A stretch of 64,000 nt of DNA from Cohnella sp. OV330 (GTDB lineage Bacteria > Bacillota > Bacilli > Paenibacillales > Paenibacillaceae): NCBI RefSeq assembly GCF_900112065.1, contig NZ_FOKE01000019.1, positions 1 through 64,000 of the forward strand, read 5' to 3'. Both the position numbers and the translations under genes were made by a program. Below, in pieces: positions 23,399 to 32,199 of this stretch. The notes under the pieces were generated by a model, which saw nothing but the letters and a program-made list of their open reading frames with translations, ran no database searches and was not told the origin of the DNA. How positions within the stretch are numbered: the first letter of the stretch is position 1; each line of letters starts with the position of its first letter.

Positions 23399-24754
23399 TT
23401 GAGAAAAAAAGGCTGGCTGGCAGGCATCGCTTCGCTGGCGCTCGTAACGGGCGCAATGGCAGGCTGCGGCAACAACGATAACGGCGGGAACGCGAGTCCC
23501 GAGGCAAGCGGCAAATCGGAAGCGTCTTCATCGGCATCGGCCGGCTCGAAGCCGAGCGGCGGCACGGTGAAGCTGAAGATGTGGGGCGGGGTGCCTCCGG
23601 AGTCCGGACCGCAGGAGGTCATGGACAATTGGAACAAAGCGCATCCGGACATCCAGATCGAATACGTGCGCTACGTCAATGACGACGAGGGCAACCTCAA
23701 GCTCGACACGGCGATGATGACCGGACAAGACGTCGACCTATACGTCAACTATACGCTGTCCCAAACGGCCAAGCGGGTCGAATCCGGCTTTGCGGCGGAC
23801 CTCAGCCAATATACCGATTATAATATCGACGAAAAGATGGGAGCCGACGCCGCAGGCTGGAAGATCGACGGCAAGTTCTACGGCATGCCCACGACGAAAA
23901 GCTCGTACTTCGTGGCGCTGAACAAGGACGCGCTGGACGCGGCAGGCCTCGCGGTGCCGAAGGACTGGACCTGGGACGAGATGCGCGAATACGCCAAGAA
24001 GCTCAAAAAGGGCGACGGTTACGGTTTTATCCAGAACACCGAGCCGTACGTCGATCCGATCGACGCCGTGCTGTCGCAGGACGGCTACACGAAGGCCGAC
24101 GGCACCTCGAACCTGGATCACCCGCTCGTCCGCAAGTGGCTCGAATCGCTGAACGGCATGATGAAGGACGACAAGACGACGCCGCCGCTCGGCGAGCAGT
24201 TGACGAGCAAGATGCCGGTCGAGCAGATGTTCCTGAGCGGCGAGGTGCCGATGCTGAACATCGGCGCTTGGCTGCTCCGCAGCTCCAACAACTTCACGGA
24301 TTACCCGCGCGACTTCAAGATCGCGTTCGCGCCGGTGCCGCGCTTGCAGGACGAGGCCGAAGGCTTCATGACGAGAGGCGGCATCGGCGACTACATCTCG
24401 ATCAACGCCAAGTCCAAAAACCAGGCTGCCGCCTGGGAGTTCCTGAAGTGGTACGCGGACGGCGGCATGGCGCCGATGGCCGCGGGCGGACGTCTGCCGG
24501 CTTCCAAGGACGCCGATCAGGACGCGGCGCTCGCGAGCATGCTTGGCGACAAGGCCGACACGTACGACAAGGACTCGCTCATGTACGTCGTCTTCGACAA
24601 CAAGACGCCGACCTTCGTCCGCTCCGTGCCGCAGGAGGTCATGGACCTTCGCTCGCAGGAATACGAGAAGTACTTCCTCGGCGCGCAGGACCTCGATGCG
24701 ACGATCGCCGCGATGGTGAGCCGGCACAACGAGTTTTTGAAGAAGTCAAAATAA
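23399..24754 (+). CDS. carbohydrate ABC transporter substrate-binding lipoprotein (system A)
   Basis: A 451-residue family 1 solute-binding protein. TTG 23399 has GGGGAGGG 8 bp upstream and begins a lipoprotein signal (RKKGWLAGIASLALVTGAMAGC) whose cysteine becomes lipidated. A Ser/Ala-rich linker precedes the mature domain, with VKLKMWGGVPPESGP and WEFLKWYADGG typical of sugar-binding members. It lies directly after the two-component genes; the matching permeases are 3 kb downstream (27909-29658). Confidence 0.92.
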   Translation: MRKKGWLAGIASLALVTGAMAGCGNNDNGGNASPEASGKSEASSSASAGSKPSGGTVKLKMWGGVPPESGPQEVMDNWNKAHPDIQIEYVRYVNDDEGNLKLDTAMMTGQDVDLYVNYTLSQTAKRVESGFAADLSQYTDYNIDEKMGADAAGWKIDGKFYGMPTTKSSYFVALNKDALDAAGLAVPKDWTWDEMREYAKKLKKGDGYGFIQNTEPYVDPIDAVLSQDGYTKADGTSNLDHPLVRKWLESLNGMMKDDKTTPPLGEQLTSKMPVEQMFLSGEVPMLNIGAWLLRSSNNFTDYPRDFKIAFAPVPRLQDEAEGFMTRGGIGDYISINAKSKNQAAAWEFLKWYADGGMAPMAAGGRLPASKDADQDAALASMLGDKADTYDKDSLMYVVFDNKTPTFVRSVPQEVMDLRSQEYEKYFLGAQDLDATIAAMVSRHNEFLKKSK

Positions 24755-24765
24755 GTTTTAAACCG

Positions 24766-24794
24766 GGATTGCCGTCCGAGACGGCAGTCCTTTT
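24766..24794 (+). terminator. terminator after the binding-protein gene
   Basis: GGATTGCCGTC (24766-24776) pairs with GACGGCAGTCC (24780-24790), with one G-T pair, and is followed by TTTT. It should uncouple the highly expressed binding protein from the genes downstream. Confidence 0.8.
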
Positions 24795-24830
24795 GCCTGT
24801 TCATATACCGAATCATCAGGAGGAATTCGC

Positions 24831-25868
24831 ATGATCGCATGGCAATCAGAGCTCCATAACGTTGAAGAATTGGTCGAGATACCCGGCAGGCCTGGCTTAT
24901 TGCTGCAGCGCGTGCCGGAGGAGGTGCGCGAAGGCTTGACCGAGGAAGGGCAGCGGCACATTCGCCGAGCAGCGCTGACCGAGATCCGGTTCGTCGCGGA
25001 GGCGGGCGAAACGCAGGTGACGCTGGCGAGCTACGTTGCGCCAAGCCGCGTTCAAATCTATTATGGAGACTACTGGGTGGAAGACCGGACGATCGGCGAG
25101 CAGCCGGAGACGCTGACGCTGGCGGCGCGGGATCCTCGCTTTCAGTTCGATTCGCCTTGGCGGGAGGGCGTGCCGAGACGATCTTTCGGCCCGGTATGGC
25201 GGATCCTCGTCCACGGCGGCGAAGTCCATCTTCTCGAGCTCAGCGGCGCGTCGCTGCGGCCGCCGCGCGAGGAGGAGAAGCCGGCGCTGCGCTATCTCGC
25301 TTACGGCACGTCGATCACGTTCGGCGGCTCGGTATCTTCGCCGGACGCGACCTACGTCGCGCAGGCCGCCTGGCGGCTCGGCCTCGATCCGCTCAATCTC
25401 GGCGTGCCGGGAGCCGCGCACTGCGAGCCGGCGATCGCCGCGCATATCGCCGGACGGCAAGATTGGGATATCGCGACGCTGTGCCTGTCGGTAAACATGC
25501 TGAATCAGGGCGTGACCGCGGAAGAATTCGAGGCACGCGCCGGGGCAATGGTCCGCGAGATCGCGTCCGCGCACCCGGGCAAGCCGGTGCTGTGCATCGG
25601 GTTGTTCTCCGGGTTTCCGGACCTGGGCTATACGTGGCCAGGCCGCGACGTACGCGCGACGAGCGAGGCGTACAGGCGGACGCTGCGGGCGATCGCGCAG
25701 GATCCCGCTTTCCCGAATGTCGGTTATGCGGACGGCAGCGAGCTGCTGGACGACTGGCGCGGACTTTCCCACGACCTGCTGCATCCTGGCACGCATGGGA
25801 TGGTTCGCATCGGCGAGCGCCTGGCCGAACGCATGCGTCCGATGCTGCCGCAAGCGCGCGAGCGATAA
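24831..25868 (+). CDS. SGNH/GDSL-type esterase
   Basis: A 345-residue intracellular protein with an N-terminal beta-sandwich (residues ~1-150) and a C-terminal SGNH hydrolase domain. Block I is AYGTSITFGG (nucleophile Ser), block II the Gly in GVPGAAH, block III SVNML (Asn) and block V DLLHPGTHG (Asp-His). AGGAGGAATT precedes ATG 24831. The two-domain layout resembles carbohydrate acetyl esterases. With the sugar uptake genes around it, removal of acetyl groups from imported oligosaccharides is a reasonable inference. Confidence 0.88.
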   Translation: MIAWQSELHNVEELVEIPGRPGLLLQRVPEEVREGLTEEGQRHIRRAALTEIRFVAEAGETQVTLASYVAPSRVQIYYGDYWVEDRTIGEQPETLTLAARDPRFQFDSPWREGVPRRSFGPVWRILVHGGEVHLLELSGASLRPPREEEKPALRYLAYGTSITFGGSVSSPDATYVAQAAWRLGLDPLNLGVPGAAHCEPAIAAHIAGRQDWDIATLCLSVNMLNQGVTAEEFEARAGAMVREIASAHPGKPVLCIGLFSGFPDLGYTWPGRDVRATSEAYRRTLRAIAQDPAFPNVGYADGSELLDDWRGLSHDLLHPGTHGMVRIGERLAERMRPMLPQARER

Positions 25869-26038
25869 GAGGCGTTGTCGACGCGACCGCAAGCGACTAG
25901 ATGCGCTCGATTGTCCGCCCGCCTTGCATACGAATCGCGCCGCCGCGGGTAAAGAAGGGCATACGGATCAAAAAACGGGCGATTCGTCCGCAAGCGCTTC
26001 GTATGCGGGCGAATCCCGTCACAGGAGGTGCGGCCGTC

Positions 26039-26800
26039 ATGAAGAAGACACGTACACTGGCGATCAGCGACATCCACGGCTGTGCGGAGCAGTTAAAGCG
26101 GCTGCTCGTCAGGTGCGGCTTCGACGCGCAACGCGACCAACTCGTCCTGCTGGGCGATTACGTGGACCGCGGCCCCAGGAGCAGGCAAGCCGTCGCTCTC
26201 GTACGGCGGCTTGTGAGAGAGTCCGGCGCGATTGCGCTGCAGGGCAATCACGATCGGCGTTTCGTTCGGGTGATACAGGGCCGAGCGCATCCGGAGGAGC
26301 TTCGCAAGTTTTTCGAAAAGGGAGGCGCCGAGGCGATCGGCAGCTATCTGGGCAAGGAATATAGATCGAAAATCGTGCCCGAACGAGTCGACGAGTATCG
26401 CGCGCGTATTCTCTCATGCTGCGAGGAGCATATTCGATTCCTGGAGCATCTGCCCTATTACTACGAGGACGATCGCTTCATATACGTGCATGCCGGTCTG
26501 AATCCGGATATCCGGGATTGGCGGCAGCAGAGCGTCATGGATTACTTGTTCATCCGCGAGGCGTTCTACAAGCATCCGGTAAAGGCCGGCAAGACGGTCG
26601 TATTCGGCCATACGAAGGCGATCGAACTGCACGATACGCCCGACGTATGGTTCGGCGGCGACAAGATCGGCATCGACGGCGGATGCTCGTACGGCTATCA
26701 ACTTAACGCGCTGGAGATCGTGGACGGCGCCGTGACCCAAGTCTACGTCGAGCCGGCAACGAGGGCGAGCCCGCAGACCGCCGGCCGCAGCTCCCAGTGA
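26039..26800 (+). CDS. metallophosphoesterase (PPP-type serine/threonine phosphatase family)
   Basis: A 253-residue calcineurin-like phosphoesterase. It has the full PPP motif series: SDIHG, GDYVDRGP, GNHDRR, then VHAGLNP and FGHTKA. It may act on phosphoproteins or on Ap4A-type dinucleotides. CAGGAGGTG precedes ATG 26039, so the longer frame from 25901 is not favoured. The preceding 170 bp contain no other convincing gene. It separates the esterase from the next hydrolase and may be a bystander in the sugar cluster. Confidence 0.9.
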   Translation: MKKTRTLAISDIHGCAEQLKRLLVRCGFDAQRDQLVLLGDYVDRGPRSRQAVALVRRLVRESGAIALQGNHDRRFVRVIQGRAHPEELRKFFEKGGAEAIGSYLGKEYRSKIVPERVDEYRARILSCCEEHIRFLEHLPYYYEDDRFIYVHAGLNPDIRDWRQQSVMDYLFIREAFYKHPVKAGKTVVFGHTKAIELHDTPDVWFGGDKIGIDGGCSYGYQLNALEIVDGAVTQVYVEPATRASPQTAGRSSQ

Positions 26801-26932
26801 ATATCGCGATGAGCCGAGAAGGAGGAAAATCCGCGGAAAATAGGGAAATGTTATTGTCGAACGCTTAACGGCCTCACGACTCTCGAATGCCGCAATTCAT
26901 ATGAATTTACGAATGATCAGGGGGAACCAGAT

Positions 26933-27718
26933 GTGAGGGACGGACAAAAGCAAGAGGGTTGGGGGGCCGGGAGCGGCGGCGAGACCGTGGATCATATCCC
27001 ATTGATCTGGGAGCGCCCGATGTCCGGCGCGGGTCGGGATCTGGTTGTTTGGCTGCCGGGACTAACGGGGAGTAAGGACAAGCTGCGCGAGCATCTGCGT
27101 CTGTTCGCGGATGCCGGATTCACGGCCGTCTCCTACGATCCTTACGAGCACGGGGACCGGATGCGGGAGACACCGGAGGCGTTCCGGCAAAAGCTCGGCG
27201 CCAACAAACGACGGTACTTTTGGCCGATGATCGCCCTCACGGCCGAAGAATACCCGCGCGTTATCGATTGGGCGTTCGAGCGCTTCGGTCTGGACGGCGC
27301 AGTAATGGCGGGCGGGATATCGATGGGCGGCGACATCGCGGTGACGGCGGCGGGCCTGGACCGCCGCATCCGGGCGGTGGCGGCTTGCATCTCCACGCCG
27401 GACTGGCTTCGTCCTGGATCTGACGAGGCGCCGAGCGAGCCCGATACGTATGCCTGGAATTGCTATCGGCGATGCAATCCGCTGACGAACGCCGCGCTGT
27501 ACGCTCACGCGCCGGCGATCCGCTTCCTGAATGGCGCGCAGGACGGTCACGTGCCGCCTGACGGCGCCCGACGGTTCCGCGCGGCGCTGGCGGATGCATA
27601 CGCGCCGTGCCCGGAGCGCTTCGTCGCGACCGAGTACGAAGGCGTCGGCCATACGTTCACGGAGACGATGCTGCAGGACGCGCTGTCCTGGTTCGCAGCC
27701 CATCGCAGCGACGGTTAA
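26933..27718 (+). CDS. alpha/beta hydrolase (prolyl-oligopeptidase/dienelactone type)
   Basis: A 261-residue alpha/beta hydrolase from GTG 26933, which follows CAGGGGGAA by 7 bp. The nucleophile elbow is GGISMGGDIA (Ser ~126); the acid is Asp in NGAQDGHVPP and the base is His in EGVGHTFTE. There is no signal peptide, so it is an intracellular esterase or peptidase. The next gene is a permease of the system A transporter, with a terminator between. Confidence 0.85.
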   Translation: MRDGQKQEGWGAGSGGETVDHIPLIWERPMSGAGRDLVVWLPGLTGSKDKLREHLRLFADAGFTAVSYDPYEHGDRMRETPEAFRQKLGANKRRYFWPMIALTAEEYPRVIDWAFERFGLDGAVMAGGISMGGDIAVTAAGLDRRIRAVAACISTPDWLRPGSDEAPSEPDTYAWNCYRRCNPLTNAALYAHAPAIRFLNGAQDGHVPPDGARRFRAALADAYAPCPERFVATEYEGVGHTFTETMLQDALSWFAAHRSDG

Positions 27719-27752
27719 AAGGACGAAAAAAGGGATAAACAGCGCCGCCCGA

Positions 27753-27874
27753 ATAGAACATTTTGATGTTTTCCGCCTCTCGAAGCCGCCCCCCGGGCGG
27801 CTTTTTTTGCATGGATATGTGCGATGAAGACGATGGATTTGTTCCTTATGGGATCGGCGCGCGGTTGGTAGACT
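27753..27874 (+). promoter_or_regulatory. regulatory region of the system A permease operon
   Basis: Carries ATAGAACATTTTGAT (27753-27767; 13 of 15 match the 15-mer at 20509 and 23240) and, 84 bp further, ATTTGTTCCTTATGG (27837-27851), nearly identical to 23314-23328. TAGACT (27869-27874), 18 bp past the proximal motif, is a possible -10. The two-motif spacing differs from that at 23240 by 10 bp, about one helical turn. Confidence 0.5.
27783..27807 (+). terminator. terminator after the alpha/beta hydrolase gene
   Basis: AGCCGCCC and GGGCGGCT form an 8-bp stem around a CC-rich loop within 27783-27801, followed by a run of seven Ts. It lies between the two motifs of the permease control region. 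Confidence 0.85.
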
Positions 27875-27908
27875 GGAGCTATTCATTCGAGAAGCGAGGT
27901 TAACGCGC

Positions 27909-28790
27909 ATGTACAACAACTGGATGAGAAGGCAGCGCCTGCTCGGCTACGTGTTCATCGGCCCCAGCATGCTCGGGGTGCTGGTGTTTTTCCTGATCCC
28001 GGCCGTCTATTCGTTCGGCCTCATGTTCACGAATTACAAGTTCATGAGCCCGAACGTCGAATTTGTCGGTCTTGACAACATCGTCCGGATGCTGCACGAC
28101 GACCTGTTCTATCTGTCTCTGCGCAACACGGTCGTTTTCCTGCTCGCGGTGCCGGTGTCCATCGGGCTCGGCTTTGTCGTCGCGGTCATTTTGAACCAGA
28201 AAATTTATTTGAAAAAACTGCTGCGGGGCTTGTACTTCATGCCTTACATCACGAGCGGGGTCGCGGTCGCGTTCGTCTGGATGCTGCTGTTCCAGCCGAA
28301 GCAGGGGCCGATCAACGGGTTTCTGCGCAGCGTCGGCATCGAGCACCCGCCGGGCTGGTTGTCGACCACGACGTCCTCGATGTACGCGATCGACATCATC
28401 TGGGTATGGTTTTTGCTTGGCTACAACATGATCATCTACCTGGCCGCGCTGCAGGAGGTATCGTCCGAGCTGCTCGAAGCCGCCAAGATCGACGGCGCGA
28501 GGCCGACGCAAATTTTGCGCAAAATCATCTGGCCGCTCGTTAGTCCCACGACGTTCCTGCTGCTGATCACCGGCCTCATCATGACGATCAAGACGTTCGG
28601 CATCATCCAGGCGACGACGCAGGGCGGACCGGGCAACAGCACGACGATCCTGTCGCTTTACGTTTACCAGAACGCGTTCCGCTACTACGACATGGGCTAT
28701 GCCGCCACGATCTCCTGGGCGCTGTTCGCGATCATTCTGCTCATCACGCTCCTGCAGTGGCTGGGTCAAAAAAGATGGGTTCACTATTAA
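27909..28790 (+). CDS. carbohydrate ABC transporter permease, MalF-like (system A)
   Basis: A 293-residue membrane protein with six spans. The ATPase-docking EAA loop is ELLEAAKIDGARPTQILRKI (~residues 192-211), which identifies a CUT1-type sugar permease. ATG 27909 is followed 23 bp after its stop by the partner permease gene. No ATPase gene is present in the cluster; such systems usually borrow a shared ATPase of the MsmX type encoded elsewhere. Confidence 0.93.
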   Translation: MYNNWMRRQRLLGYVFIGPSMLGVLVFFLIPAVYSFGLMFTNYKFMSPNVEFVGLDNIVRMLHDDLFYLSLRNTVVFLLAVPVSIGLGFVVAVILNQKIYLKKLLRGLYFMPYITSGVAVAFVWMLLFQPKQGPINGFLRSVGIEHPPGWLSTTTSSMYAIDIIWVWFLLGYNMIIYLAALQEVSSELLEAAKIDGARPTQILRKIIWPLVSPTTFLLLITGLIMTIKTFGIIQATTQGGPGNSTTILSLYVYQNAFRYYDMGYAATISWALFAIILLITLLQWLGQKRWVHY

Positions 28791-28812
28791 GCCGCCGAGG
28801 AGGGCATCAGCG

Positions 28813-29658
28813 ATGGAGCTTAAACGCAGTTTGACGTCCGGCGCGGCCGGAAGGCTGCTCGTCACGGTCATCATGCTGGCGCTCGCGATCGTCATGATCA
28901 TTCCTTTCCTGTGGATGATCAGCACGTCGCTCAAGACGCCGGCCGAAGTATTCAAGTATCCGATCGAATGGATTCCGTCGCATCCGACGTGGGCGCATCA
29001 TCACAAGGTATGGACCGGGCCGAAGAGCTTCGGCACGTATTATCTCAACTCGCTCAAAATCTCGATTATCGGCATGGTCGGCGCCACGTTTCTGTCGGCG
29101 TTCGCTGCTTACGGCTTTGCCCGAATCGAGTTCAAGGGGCGCAATGCGCTGTTCATGATCTACCTGTCGATGATGATGGTGCCGCCGCAGGTGCTGTTCG
29201 TGCCGAAGTTCATCATGTTCGAGTGGGCGGGCATCTACAATACGCATCTGGCGCTTATTCTGCCGGGCCTGTTCACGATTTTCGGGGTGTTCATGCTGCG
29301 CCAGTTTTTCTTATCGATCCCGCACGAGATTTCCGAATCGGCGTTTCTCGACGGGGCCGGCCACTTCCGCATCTTTTTCCGGCTCGTCCTGCCGTTGGCC
29401 AAGCCCGCGCTCGCGACGCTCGCGATCATCGACTTCTCCTGGCAGTGGAACGACTACGAGAACGCGCTCGTGTTTTTGATCGACGAGAAGCTGTACACGG
29501 TCCCGTTGGGCCTGCAAAACTTCATTTTGGAAAACACGGTCGACTATAACGGCATGATGGCCGCGGCGTCGGCCGGCATCCTCCCGATGATCGCGGTCTT
29601 CGTCATCGGCCAGCGCTTCATTATTCAAGGCTTGACCAATTCTGCGGTAAAAGGGTGA
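28813..29658 (+). CDS. carbohydrate ABC transporter permease, MalG-like (system A)
   Basis: A 281-residue permease with six spans and the EAA loop EISESAFLDGAGHFRIFFRL. The N-terminal 'FLWMISTSLKTPAEVF' and C-terminal GQRFIIQGLTNSAVKG are standard for CUT1 MalG homologues. GAGGAGG precedes ATG 28813. Its stop codon overlaps the first possible start of the FAD oxidoreductase, so these genes form one operon. Confidence 0.93.
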   Translation: MELKRSLTSGAAGRLLVTVIMLALAIVMIIPFLWMISTSLKTPAEVFKYPIEWIPSHPTWAHHHKVWTGPKSFGTYYLNSLKISIIGMVGATFLSAFAAYGFARIEFKGRNALFMIYLSMMMVPPQVLFVPKFIMFEWAGIYNTHLALILPGLFTIFGVFMLRQFFLSIPHEISESAFLDGAGHFRIFFRLVLPLAKPALATLAIIDFSWQWNDYENALVFLIDEKLYTVPLGLQNFILENTVDYNGMMAAASAGILPMIAVFVIGQRFIIQGLTNSAVKG

Positions 29659-29666
29659 ATCGGCAT

Positions 29667-31913
29667 ATGCGCACGGAAACGATAAGCAGCGATATTACGG
29701 TCGTCGGCGGGGGGCTATCGGGCATCTGCGCCGCCATCGCCGCGGCCAGGCTCGGACGCAAGGTCGCGCTCGTGCACAACCGGCCCGTGCTCGGCGGCAA
29801 TTCGAGCAGCGAGGTGCGCGTGTGGGTGTGCGGCGCGACCGCGCACGGCACGAACCGGTACGCACGCGAGACGGGCATCATGGGCGAGCTGTTCGTCGAG
29901 AACCAGTACCGCAACCCCGACGGCAACCCGTACATGTGGGATCTGGTGCTGCTGGAGGCGGTGCGGGCGGAGACGAACATCACGCTGCTTCTGAATACCG
30001 ACGTGCACGAGGTGGAGGCGGAAGGCGGCGAGGAGGACCGGGCGATTAGGTCGGTCACCGGCTGGATGATGGGCTCGGAGCGGCGGATCCGCTTCGAGAG
30101 TCCGATTTTTCTCGACTGTACGGGGGACGGGCTGATCGGCTTCCTGGCAGGCGCACGTTACCGGCTCGGCCGGGAAGCGCGAAGCGAATTTAATGAGGAG
30201 TGGGCACCGGAAGTCGCGGACGACATCACGCTCGGCAGCACGCTGCTGTTCTATACGAAGGACGCGGGCCGGCCGGTACGGTTCGTGCCGCCGAGCTTCG
30301 CCAAGGACATCGCGCAGACGCTGATCCCGATTCGGAGAGTGATCAAGAGCGGCGATTCGGGCTGCCATTACTGGTGGATCGAATGGGGCGGCGAGCTGGA
30401 TACGGTGCATGACAACGAGCGGATCCGCGATGAGCTGTGGTCGGTTATTTACGGCATCTGGGATTATATCAAGAACTCGGGGCAGTTCGACGCGGAGACG
30501 ATGACGCTGGAGTGGGTCGGTTCGATGCCGGGCAAAAGAGAGTACAGGCGCTTCGTCGGGGATTATGTGCTGAACCAGAACGATATCATCGCGCAGGAGC
30601 CGTTCGATGACCGGATAGGATTCGGCGGCTGGTCGATCGACCTGCATCCGCCGCAGGGCATGTATGCCGAGGAGAGCGGCTCCAAGCATATGCACGCGGA
30701 CGGCGTCTACCATATTCCGTACCGCTCGCTGTATTCGGTCAACGTGCGCAATCTGCTGTTCGCGGGGCGCAACGTCAGCGCCTCGCACGTCGCGTTCGGC
30801 ACGACGCGGGTGATGGCGACGTGCGCGGTCATGGGCGAAGCGGCGGGGACCGCGGCGGCGCTGTGCGCGGAGAAAGGCGCGACGCCGCGCGACGTATATT
30901 TGGCTCATCTGGCGGAGCTGCAGCAGACGCTGCTGCGCCAGGACGCGGCGATCGTGGGCGTTGCCTGCGAAGACCCGGACGATCTGGCGCCGCAGGCTGC
31001 GGTGAGCGCTTCGTCGCAGCGGACGCGGATCGCGGTCGAAGAGGCCGTGACCGTGTATCCGCTCGTGCGCGATGCGGGCATTCTGTTTCCGGTGAATCCG
31101 TCGATGCGGGGGCTGGAGCTGCTCGTATCGGCGGATGCGGATACGGAGCTGACCGTCGAGCTGTGGGACACGGGCCGGGCTGAAAACTATGTGCCGGCCG
31201 GTCTGATCGGCACTGCGATCGCCGCCGTGCCGCACGGCGAGCTGCAGTGGACGGCGTTCGATTTGCCGTGGACGCCGTCCCGGCCGCAGAATGCGTTTCT
31301 CGTCGTGCGGCGCAACGCGGCGGTCAGGCTTCATCAGGCCGCGGAGCCGCTCACGGGCGTGCTGGCGTTCGAACATGGCGCCGCGCCGCATGCCGTGGCG
31401 ACGCTCGAGGACCATGACGAGACGCAGCCCGTCGTCGCGTGGAGCATGAAAAAGCTCGTCCGGCGGCCGTTCTGCTTCCGCGTGCTCGGCGAGACGACAG
31501 CTTATTCGCCGGCGCAGGCCGTCGGCGGCTACAAGCGTCCATACGGCGGACCGAACCTATGGGCATCCGAGCCGCTTGACGACTGCGAAGCCTGGCTCTC
31601 GCTCGAGTGGGAGCAGCCGATCTCAGCCCGCGAGGTGCGCCTCACCTGGAACGACGACGTGAACGAGGACCTGATCAACCTGCATCATCACCGCACGCCG
31701 TTCGAAGTCATCCCCGAGCTTGTGGAGGCGTACCGCGTCGAAGCCCGTATGGGCGGCGAATGGACGGTCGTTGCAGCGGTTACCGGCAATCGGCGCCGCG
31801 CCAACCGCGTGCAACTGCCATCAGCGCTGGCGGCGGATGCCGTCCGCATCGTCGTCGAGCGCACGAACGGCGCCGCCTGTGCGGAGCTGGTGGAGATTCG
31901 CGTATACGCATAA
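29667..31913 (+). CDS. FAD-dependent oxidoreductase with C-terminal beta-sandwich
   Basis: A 748-residue cytoplasmic protein. The dinucleotide-binding motif VVGGGLSGICAAIAAARLG (residues ~11-29) and the NRPVLGGNSSSEVRVW stretch mark the FAD_oxidored family; a second FAD contact (LLFAGRNVSASHVAFG) is at ~365-380. Residues beyond ~570 look like a discoidin-like beta-sandwich (ARMGGEWTVVAAVTGNRRRA). Family members sit in polysaccharide-use operons of Paenibacillus-type genomes, but the substrate is unproven. It is the last gene of the permease operon, probably acting on the imported sugar. The start could be GTG 29655. Confidence 0.85.
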   Translation: MRTETISSDITVVGGGLSGICAAIAAARLGRKVALVHNRPVLGGNSSSEVRVWVCGATAHGTNRYARETGIMGELFVENQYRNPDGNPYMWDLVLLEAVRAETNITLLLNTDVHEVEAEGGEEDRAIRSVTGWMMGSERRIRFESPIFLDCTGDGLIGFLAGARYRLGREARSEFNEEWAPEVADDITLGSTLLFYTKDAGRPVRFVPPSFAKDIAQTLIPIRRVIKSGDSGCHYWWIEWGGELDTVHDNERIRDELWSVIYGIWDYIKNSGQFDAETMTLEWVGSMPGKREYRRFVGDYVLNQNDIIAQEPFDDRIGFGGWSIDLHPPQGMYAEESGSKHMHADGVYHIPYRSLYSVNVRNLLFAGRNVSASHVAFGTTRVMATCAVMGEAAGTAAALCAEKGATPRDVYLAHLAELQQTLLRQDAAIVGVACEDPDDLAPQAAVSASSQRTRIAVEEAVTVYPLVRDAGILFPVNPSMRGLELLVSADADTELTVELWDTGRAENYVPAGLIGTAIAAVPHGELQWTAFDLPWTPSRPQNAFLVVRRNAAVRLHQAAEPLTGVLAFEHGAAPHAVATLEDHDETQPVVAWSMKKLVRRPFCFRVLGETTAYSPAQAVGGYKRPYGGPNLWASEPLDDCEAWLSLEWEQPISAREVRLTWNDDVNEDLINLHHHRTPFEVIPELVEAYRVEARMGGEWTVVAAVTGNRRRANRVQLPSALAADAVRIVVERTNGAACAELVEIRVYA

Positions 31914-31920
31914 TAAGGAA

Positions 31921-31969
31921 AAAAAGCATCGACGCGAGTTCCATAGAGGCGCTGGCGTCGATGCTTTTT
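31921..31969 (+). terminator. terminator of the system A permease operon
   Basis: AAAAAGCATCGACGC (31921-31935) pairs perfectly with GCGTCGATGCTTTTT (31955-31969), a 15-bp stem with a 19-base loop that runs straight into a T-run. Confidence 0.92.
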
Positions 31970-32032
31970 AGCGGGCTTCCGGGATAGCTGCTAAAGAACA
32001 GTTATTAGTGGCGTTATTGAGCTGTCCTTGTG

Positions 32033-32169
32033 AAATAGTTGTCAAAAGGCATTTATTCCGAGCGCCAACGGGACTTTTGCGGATTTTATCAGCAATTAAC
32101 TACCTTTTAGCCACTATCCGATTGCCGGATCACACTAGCGATGAATTAGTGGCCTTTTGACAACTATTT
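32033..32169. repeat. MITE-like element with 18-bp terminal inverted repeats
   Basis: AAATAGTTGTCAAAAGGC (32033-32050) is repeated in perfect inverted orientation at 32152-32169. The 101 bp between are AT-rich and contain smaller hairpins (TCCG/CGGA, GCCACTA/TAGTGGC). No open frame fills it. This is the layout of a miniature inverted-repeat element, although no target-site duplication is obvious. Confidence 0.55.
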
Positions 32170-32199
32170 GTCCTCCCCGCTAACCGCTCGGAATCGCGC

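Noticed and set aside
26801..26932. Possible gene or RNA between the phosphoesterase and hydrolase genes
   Set aside because: Only an AT-richer stretch with the ribosome binding site of the next gene; no hairpin or frame of note.
24831..27718. A single operon of esterase, phosphoesterase and hydrolase under system A control
   Set aside because: Gaps of 130-170 bp and separate ribosome binding sites without the shared motif make joint control unproven, so it is not claimed.
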